DNA of 44,485 nt from Microcaldota archaeon (lineage in GTDB: Archaea; Micrarchaeota; Micrarchaeia; Micrarchaeales; CABMGC01): positions 1 through 44,485 of the forward strand of contig JAGWHJ010000011.1 in assembly GCA_028866835.1 (NCBI GenBank), read 5' to 3'. The translations under genes were made by a program, and so were the position numbers. The notes beneath the pieces are model-generated. The model was not told the origin of the DNA. It worked only from the letters and a program-made list of their open reading frames with translations, and ran no database searches. The first letter of the stretch is position 1; each line of letters opens with the position of its first letter. Shown here one piece after another: positions 39,440-44,485 of the stretch.

Positions 39440-41075
39440 GGAGATATTCAAGGAGCTCAAGCAGCACTCCATTTCGGAGTTCTTCAGGAAGAACAGCCAG
39501 ATGCTCGGCTACTCCGGCAAGGTGAGGTCGCTCACCACGGTCGTGCACGAGTACGTTACCAACTCGCTAGACGCGTGCGAGGAGGCCGGCATACTCCCGG
39601 AGATAACGGTGGAGGTGAAGGAGCTATCGGAGAGCAGGCACTCCATAAGGAACACGGACAACGGGCCCGGAATACCTTCAAAGATAATAGGGAAGGTGCT
39701 TGCGACGGTCCTCTCTGGGACAAAGTTCCACAGGTACATACAGCAGAGGGGGCAGCAGGGAATAGGCGGCTCCGGGTGCACGCTCTTCTCGCAGATAACC
39801 ACGGGCAAGCCCATACATCTGCGATCAAGCACCGGCAGGAACGCTTACGAGTGCGACCTGACTATCGACATAAAGTCGAACAAGCCGCTCATAACCAACA
39901 TGAAGGAGTTCGAACCGTCGTCCTTCCGCGGGCTCTCCATATACGGGGAATTCGGGGAGACCAAGTACGAGAACAGCGACCACGGCGTCTACGAGTATCT
40001 CAGGAGGACTGCGCTCTCGAATCCGCATGCCACGATAAGGCTGGTAGATCCGGAAGGGAAGGAGACGGTGTTCCTGCGCTCCGTGCAGGAAATGCCGAAG
40101 AGGCCGAAGCCCACGAGGCCGCACCCGCTCGGGGTGACGACGAACGATCTCAGGGACTTCGCCCACCTGAGCGCCTCGAAGAAGGTGTCCTCTTTCCTAA
40201 CGGACACGTTCTCAAGGATGAGCCAGAACAAGGTCGAGGAGCTGAAAGGAATAGTGGCCAATGTGGACTTCGACAAGGATCCGCACACGCTCACTTGGGA
40301 CGAGGCGGAAGCGCTCGTTAAGGGCTTCAAGCAGGTCAAATGGATCGCGCCGGACCTCGATTCGCTTTCGACCGTCGGCGAGAAGCAGATAGAGCTCGCA
40401 ATGAAGAACATCCTCAATCCAAAGTTCATGTCAGTAGTCGAGAGGAGGCCGAAGGTCTTCAGGGGCGGCATCCCGTTCGTCGTGGAGGTAGGCATCGCCT
40501 ACGGGGGCAATTCGGGAAGGCAGACAGAGGAGGGGGTGAAGGGAACAATAATACGCTTTGCGAACAAGGTGCCGCTTCTCTTCGATGGCTCCGCTTGCGC
40601 CATCACCGAGGCCGCAAGCTCGATCCAATGGAAAAGATATCATATAAAGTCTTTCGACGAGGAGCCGATAACCCTGCTGGTGAACGTCTCGAGCGTCTAT
40701 GTGCCCTATTCGGGCGTAGGCAAGCAGGCCGTTGCGCAGGAGCCTGAGATAATAGAGGAGGTCAAGCTTGCTGTGATGGACTGCGGAAGGATACTGCAGA
40801 GGTACATAAGCGGCGAGAAGAACCTCTCCATACAGACGTCCAAGTACAACACAATAATGAGGTACGTGAGCCAGCTGGCCATAAACCTGAACGACATAAC
40901 GGGCATAAGCAAGGAGGAGATAGAGAAGGCGCTGAGGGCGGTCATAGAGAAGAGATACAAGCACATGCTTGAGGAGGAGAAGAAACTGCAGGAAGCGGCC
41001 GCTTCTATAGAAACCGCAGAACAACCCTCCGCTGAAGGCGAGAACGCTGCCGAAGAGGATTCAGAGGCCGAGTGA
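39417..41075 (+). CDS. top6B: DNA topoisomerase VI subunit B
   Basis: A 552-residue GHKL ATPase subunit of the type IIB topoisomerase that relaxes and decatenates DNA. ATP-site motifs are VTNSLDACEEAG (Asn49), DNGPGIP (81-87) and the lid RGQQGIGGSG (111-120); the transducer domain follows with VEVGIAYGG, NKVPLLFDGSACAIT and SVYVPYSGVGKQAVA. The C-terminal extension is acidic and Ala-rich. Length matches archaeal members. Subunit A, which often follows, is not in the window. The end overlaps a convergent gene by 15 nt. Confidence 0.97.
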   Translation: MVDTIAAEEIFKELKQHSISEFFRKNSQMLGYSGKVRSLTTVVHEYVTNSLDACEEAGILPEITVEVKELSESRHSIRNTDNGPGIPSKIIGKVLATVLSGTKFHRYIQQRGQQGIGGSGCTLFSQITTGKPIHLRSSTGRNAYECDLTIDIKSNKPLITNMKEFEPSSFRGLSIYGEFGETKYENSDHGVYEYLRRTALSNPHATIRLVDPEGKETVFLRSVQEMPKRPKPTRPHPLGVTTNDLRDFAHLSASKKVSSFLTDTFSRMSQNKVEELKGIVANVDFDKDPHTLTWDEAEALVKGFKQVKWIAPDLDSLSTVGEKQIELAMKNILNPKFMSVVERRPKVFRGGIPFVVEVGIAYGGNSGRQTEEGVKGTIIRFANKVPLLFDGSACAITEAASSIQWKRYHIKSFDEEPITLLVNVSSVYVPYSGVGKQAVAQEPEIIEEVKLAVMDCGRILQRYISGEKNLSIQTSKYNTIMRYVSQLAINLNDITGISKEEIEKALRAVIEKRYKHMLEEEKKLQEAAASIETAEQPSAEGENAAEEDSEAE

Positions 41076-43460
41076 GTTCAGGTGGTAGGTGTCCACAAGC
41101 TTCACGTATCCGTAGTCTATCGCCATCTTCAGTACCTCCGATTCCTCGTTGTAAGACTTGTACAGGTTGTCTAGGAACCCCTGCTTCTTCTCGTCATCCA
41201 GGAAGACTATGAAGAGCTTCGACTTCGTGTTTATGGTCAGCTCCCTCATCCCGGAGAGGCTCGAATATATGGTGACGTAGCTCTGCGACGTCTTTGATGT
41301 CATTATCATGTCGGTGCCCTGTGCCATGTCAAGATCGGTGAAGAGTATTGCATTGGCCACGCAGAAGTCCCTCAGCCTCCTGAAGACCACGAGGTACTCT
41401 ATGTCGTGCTTCGAGTAGTCCATCCACTTCTTCGGGGCGAAGTAGTCGTCAGCAGAGATGATCTGCTTGCCCTCTATCAGCTTGTTCAGCACAGCAAGCG
41501 TGTTCTGTGATGTTATTGCAATCGAAGCGTTGCCATACTTGAGGTTGCTTCCTATGCCTGTCCTGATCTCTCCTACTGTGAGGGGCATGTACTTCCAGTG
41601 GTAGTAGTGGTTCACCAGATCGAAGACGTCTATCACCGCCTGCGGGTTCTCCTTCACCTTCTCCCTCCTTGAGGGCGGGAAAGAAGGCAGGTCTATGTAG
41701 TAGTCATCGCTCGGCGGCGCCACCAGTATCCTGTTCAGTATGATCACGACCACAGCCGCAATCCCGAACTCTATGTAGAATACGGGTATGCCAGCGGCCG
41801 TGTTTATGTAAGCATAATTGATCGTGTAATTGTTGCCGAGCATCACGAACCTGAACTGCTGGAGCCCGTAGTTCACCTGGCTGTTCTTCGGCAGCGTATA
41901 GTTTATCACGCCGCCCTCCACTGTACCTGTCTTCTGGTAGAGATTGTTAAGGCTCGCCCGGTACTGCACCCCGTTTATCGGCTTCTGGTGGCTGTTCACC
42001 TGGAAGTAGAAGGTGTCGTTCTTGAAATCGAGATTGAGCTTTGTTATGTTGAAATCGTCCAGCTTGAATATCGCATCGCTGTAGGTCTCGCCGTTCGCCT
42101 TCAGCTCCACGACGTAGTAGCCCGGCTGCATCACGAAGTTGGGGTACCTAACAACCTCGACGTCGTTCGTCATCGGCCCCATGTCGACCGTCTGTACGAG
42201 CTTGTTAAATCCTATGTTGTATATGCTCGCGGTCGTTATCTGCTGGCCTGTGAAGTTGGTTACGTATGCGGTAAGCTCGCCGCTCTCCGTCTGCCCGAGC
42301 TCCGGGCTTATGTAGACGACGCCATGGTCCACGTACCGCAGCCTGAACGGTATGTTTATCTCGTAATTCTGGTTGCTGTTCGCCAGCCTCATTGTTATCA
42401 GCGAGTAAGAGCTGTTCATCACCTCTCCCGGTGTGACCGCGCTCCAGTTCTCGATGACTGTCTGGTTCGCGGTGAACAGCGTCATCGCCCCGTTCTGTGC
42501 GATGCCGTTCTCTATGAAGGTCCCATAGGCGAACCTGCCGAGCCAGAACTTCGATTCTATCACCGTGGCGAGGTCGTTGGCAAGGGTCTGCGTGTTGTTG
42601 TTCCATCCGCCGGCTATGTTGTTGCTGAACGAAACGAGCGTCCCGTTGGTTACGTTCTTCGCCCAGACGCCGTAGAACTCGGTGGCGTTTCCGAAGAAGA
42701 ATGTCGGCGACTTGAAGGCAAGCGGCGTGTTGACCGTGAAGGCTGCGGTGTTGGCAGGGTTCAGCTGTATGGTGTTCATTCCGTAGTTCTGCAGGTCCTT
42801 CAGCGTCACGGGCGAGGCGTTCACGGTCTGCTGCGCGCACGTCACAGCGGTGGAGAAGTTCCTGCCTATGTATATCACGGAATCGCCCTGCTGGAGGAGC
42901 GTTAGCAGGGTGTAATTGGAGTACCTGATGCAGCCGTTTGTCGAGGTTGCATCCGGAAGGAGTATGTTAGGCAGCAGCCCCGAGGGTATTATTACGATCG
43001 ACCCCGGAGGTATGTCGTTTATCTTGTTTATCCCGACAAGGAAGAGAGTTGTCGTGTTGAGTATCCTACCGAAATGGTTTAGCCTGAAGTAGAGCGAGTT
43101 GTACAGCGCCTGCTCGTTGAAGCACTGGAGCTCAAGGCAGTAGTCCCCGACGTCCACTAGGTATATCTGCGGTACGGGGGACTTCGTATAGGTCCCTATG
43201 GTGAAATTTACGGACGAGACGTTCCTGAGGGCGTAGCTCACGGCCCCGTATGTCATGAAGCTGTGCGAGAAGTTGTACGTGAACACGCCCTTGTCCAGGA
43301 GCAGTACGTTTGCGTATATCGGGCCGGTTACTGGCTTTATCTCGTGCATGGTCTGGTTCTGGACTATGGTCTGCACCTGGTTCTGCACGTACAGGACGAG
43401 GCCGATGATAGCGAGGACGAAGACCGAGACGACTATTATTATTAAGGATCTCAGATTCAT
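41061..43460 (-). CDS. Large two-helix membrane protein with cytosolic C-terminal domain
   Basis: A 799-residue protein. A membrane anchor at about 5-25 (LIIIVVSVFVLAIIGLVLYV) begins a long extracellular part with many sequons and four Cys, then a helix near 572-592 (IEFGIAAVVVIILNRILVAP), then about 200 cytosolic residues. The cytosolic part starts DDYYIDLPSFPPSRREK, has a possible winged helix (GEIRTGIGSNLKYGNASIAI, then TLAVLNKLIEGKQIISADDY) and ends with KLFIVFLDDEKKQGFLDNLY. No family is recognised. Its ATG overlaps the stop of a small upstream ORF (ATGA). It converges with and overlaps top6B. Confidence 0.75.
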   Translation of the reverse strand: MNLRSLIIIVVSVFVLAIIGLVLYVQNQVQTIVQNQTMHEIKPVTGPIYANVLLLDKGVFTYNFSHSFMTYGAVSYALRNVSSVNFTIGTYTKSPVPQIYLVDVGDYCLELQCFNEQALYNSLYFRLNHFGRILNTTTLFLVGINKINDIPPGSIVIIPSGLLPNILLPDATSTNGCIRYSNYTLLTLLQQGDSVIYIGRNFSTAVTCAQQTVNASPVTLKDLQNYGMNTIQLNPANTAAFTVNTPLAFKSPTFFFGNATEFYGVWAKNVTNGTLVSFSNNIAGGWNNNTQTLANDLATVIESKFWLGRFAYGTFIENGIAQNGAMTLFTANQTVIENWSAVTPGEVMNSSYSLITMRLANSNQNYEINIPFRLRYVDHGVVYISPELGQTESGELTAYVTNFTGQQITTASIYNIGFNKLVQTVDMGPMTNDVEVVRYPNFVMQPGYYVVELKANGETYSDAIFKLDDFNITKLNLDFKNDTFYFQVNSHQKPINGVQYRASLNNLYQKTGTVEGGVINYTLPKNSQVNYGLQQFRFVMLGNNYTINYAYINTAAGIPVFYIEFGIAAVVVIILNRILVAPPSDDYYIDLPSFPPSRREKVKENPQAVIDVFDLVNHYYHWKYMPLTVGEIRTGIGSNLKYGNASIAITSQNTLAVLNKLIEGKQIISADDYFAPKKWMDYSKHDIEYLVVFRRLRDFCVANAILFTDLDMAQGTDMIMTSKTSQSYVTIYSSLSGMRELTINTKSKLFIVFLDDEKKQGFLDNLYKSYNEESEVLKMAIDYGYVKLVDTYHLNSLGL

Positions 43461-43660
43461 GGCTGCTCCTGCTCCCCAAGCCCGCCTTCACCTTCCTTCT
43501 TGACCAGGTACTTGTTTATAAGCTTGAGTACAAACTTGGAGGCTGCATTGGTCTCTCCCTTGATCCTTTTCAATGTCGTATAGACCTTTATGTACTGGAA
43601 GTTCTTTGTTATTGCAATGTTGTACTTGATGGAATCACCAAGGCCTTCAGTTCCTGAGCT
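43457..43660 (-). CDS. Small ORF without a start codon, possible frameshifted extension of the upstream gene
   Basis: The frame from 43660 to the TGA at 43457-43459 encodes a coding-like, basic helical sequence (IKYNIAITKNFQYIKVYTTL, then NAASKFVLKLINKYLVKKEG). It ends ATGA, coupled to the large membrane-protein start. There is no ATG or GTG in the frame and the only TTG is too far in. It overlaps the end of the upstream coiled-coil gene in the +1 frame, so a one-base shift near 43650 would extend that protein by about 63 residues. Alternatively it starts at a rare codon. Confidence 0.55.
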   Translation of the reverse strand, partial: SSGTEGLGDSIKYNIAITKNFQYIKVYTTLKRIKGETNAASKFVLKLINKYLVKKEGEGGLGEQEQP

Positions 43661-44381
43661 CTATGTATCCCATAGAGACCATCTTGTCGATTATCTGCTC
43701 GACCCTTGTTATCATCACGCTGTAGGTCTTTGCGAACTCCTCCATGTCTATGGAGCCGTTGTGCACCCTCAGCCACTCCTCCACGAGCACCATCAGGGCC
43801 TCGTCTGAGTACTTCTGCAGCTTCTGGAGCTGCTCCTTCAGCGACTTGTTCTCCTCGTTGAGCTCCGCGGTCTTTATCGTGAGGGTCCTGTTGGATGAGG
43901 AGATCTCGACGTTGAGCCGCTTCGTGTCCCTGTACTCGTTCAGTATCGAATCATACTTGTTGTAAAGGGCGTTGTAGTTCTGCGAGAGCCCGCTGATGAG
44001 GCTGTCCATCACCGAATCTATGTACTGCATGAACTTGAACTCGTCCATCTGGTACACGGGCCTCACCATCAGGCCCACGGCCATGAGGCTCTTCAGCGCG
44101 AAGGCCCTCCTGAGGGTCTCGCTGGTGTCCGGAGGTATCGAGTATATCAGCTCAACGCCCTGCTTCCTCATGCTTATTATGTGGAAGAGGTATGGCCGCT
44201 TGTTGATGTTCCTGCTCTCCACCCTTGCCATCACTACCGCATCGGAGATTATCTTGGAGGAATAAAAGGGCAGCTGCGACACCTTGTCAAGCACGTCCTT
44301 CGGCGTCCCGATAAACCTCCCTTCAAAATCAACCTGCTCCACCTTGGGCAAAGGGACTTGCTCATCAGCCACGGCTACCAC
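43647..44381 (-). CDS. Coiled-coil protein with C-terminal winged helix
   Basis: A 244-residue soluble protein. Residues 1-110 are an alpha/beta region (FIGTPKDVLDKVSQLPFYSS, then YLFHIISMRKQGVELIYSIP). Residues 120-195 are a coiled coil (YNALYNKYDSILNEYRD, LNEENKSLKEQLQKLQ). Residues 195-244 look like a winged helix (EALMVLVEEWLRVHNGSIDM, then RVEQIIDKMVSMGYIEL). No known family is recognised. GTG 44381 is the start used; a TATA (GATATAAAAAG) lies near 44432, 45-50 nt upstream. It heads an operon with the small ORF and the large membrane protein. Confidence 0.72.
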   Translation of the reverse strand: MVAVADEQVPLPKVEQVDFEGRFIGTPKDVLDKVSQLPFYSSKIISDAVVMARVESRNINKRPYLFHIISMRKQGVELIYSIPPDTSETLRRAFALKSLMAVGLMVRPVYQMDEFKFMQYIDSVMDSLISGLSQNYNALYNKYDSILNEYRDTKRLNVEISSSNRTLTIKTAELNEENKSLKEQLQKLQKYSDEALMVLVEEWLRVHNGSIDMEEFAKTYSVMITRVEQIIDKMVSMGYIELRN

Positions 44382-44426
44382 TGCGGGACATCATCTTAAC
44401 CCACACCTATCATTAACCATGCTAGC

Positions 44427-44437
44427 TTTTTATATCT
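44427..44437 (-). promoter_or_regulatory. TATA box of the coiled-coil operon
   Basis: GATATAAAAAG on the minus strand lies about 50 nt before GTG 44381 and predicts a leader of about 25 nt. Confidence 0.4.
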
Positions 44438-44443
44438 GCGTTC

Positions 44444-44458
44444 GGCTGCTCCGCAGCC
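44444..44458. repeat. Short perfect hairpin GGCTGC-TCC-GCAGCC
   Basis: Six-base arms around TCC, followed on the plus strand by a T-run near 44473. It may end a transcript running in from the right edge or be part of a gene beyond the window. Confidence 0.3.
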
Positions 44459-44485
44459 CAATCACTTTGCCTTTTTTATGGCAAT

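Noticed and set aside
39556-40321. Long open frames on both strands across top6B
   Set aside because: Shadows of the GC-rich topoisomerase gene, with Arg/His/Gly-rich implausible translations.
39417-41075. Search for Top6A next to top6B
   Set aside because: The next gene is convergent and unrelated; subunit A is probably elsewhere, so the gap is not evidence of loss.
41988-42905. 305-codon plus-strand ORF opposite the large membrane protein
   Set aside because: Val/Arg/His-rich shadow without a ribosome site; the minus-strand protein has membrane helices and sequons.

Overview
This looks like an archaeal chromosome segment. It carries ribosomal proteins eS6 and eL40, the gamma subunit of aIF2, a CDC48/VAT AAA ATPase, DNA topoisomerase VI subunit B, a Pno1/Dim2-type KH protein and a tRNA-Pro with no encoded CCA. 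Many genes have a TATA-like box centred about 25-27 nt before the start codon, as expected for leaderless archaeal transcripts. Compact genes, 4-nt ATGA overlaps and many short-anchored, sequon-rich secreted proteins suggest a small-genome lineage such as the Micrarchaeota/ARMAN group of DPANN. That placement is inference; no marker gene was compared to a database.

Layout. 1-5,000: a beta-propeller surface protein, a frameshifted Asn/Thr-rich secreted protein and a PH-rhodanese protein. 5,065-7,000: flavodoxin, then an ArsR-AHSA1-DUF1801 operon. 7,098-11,014: a membrane-tethered HTH regulator diverging from a Met-rich anchored protein, a circularly permuted CcdA and a DipZ-like thioredoxin; a TauE-type transporter with a palindromic operator closes the block. 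11,197-13,954: a protein with about nine tandem HTH modules, then an aldo/keto reductase. 13,955-18,197: a MacB/LolD-type ABC operon. 18,250-26,000: a zf-UBP protein, an AHSA1 protein, a kinase-fold SEC-C protein, an EF-Tu-domain-II-like protein, a DMT transporter, a PPOX protein coupled to the second PH-rhodanese protein, a GT-C-like membrane enzyme, a MinD-like ATPase and a second PPOX protein. 26,071-29,500: a quinone oxidoreductase-like enzyme, then an AT-rich 2.2 kb island bounded by an intact tRNA-Pro and a copy of its 3' part.

29,535-38,650: an eL40-led operon, then CDC48-eS6-aIF2gamma, a DHH phosphoesterase, a coiled-coil HTH protein and a possible structured leader before a small helical protein. 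38,653-44,400: a small helical protein, KH protein plus Top6B, and a convergent operon for a coiled-coil/wHTH protein, a small ORF without a start codon and a large membrane protein.

Most likely to repay attention: the circularly permuted CcdA in a split DipZ-like thiol-redox operon, the tandem HTH-array protein, the two PH-rhodanese paralogues (one with the catalytic-position Cys, one with Ser), the tRNA-Pro island, and the alternative-pairing leader near 38.2 kb.
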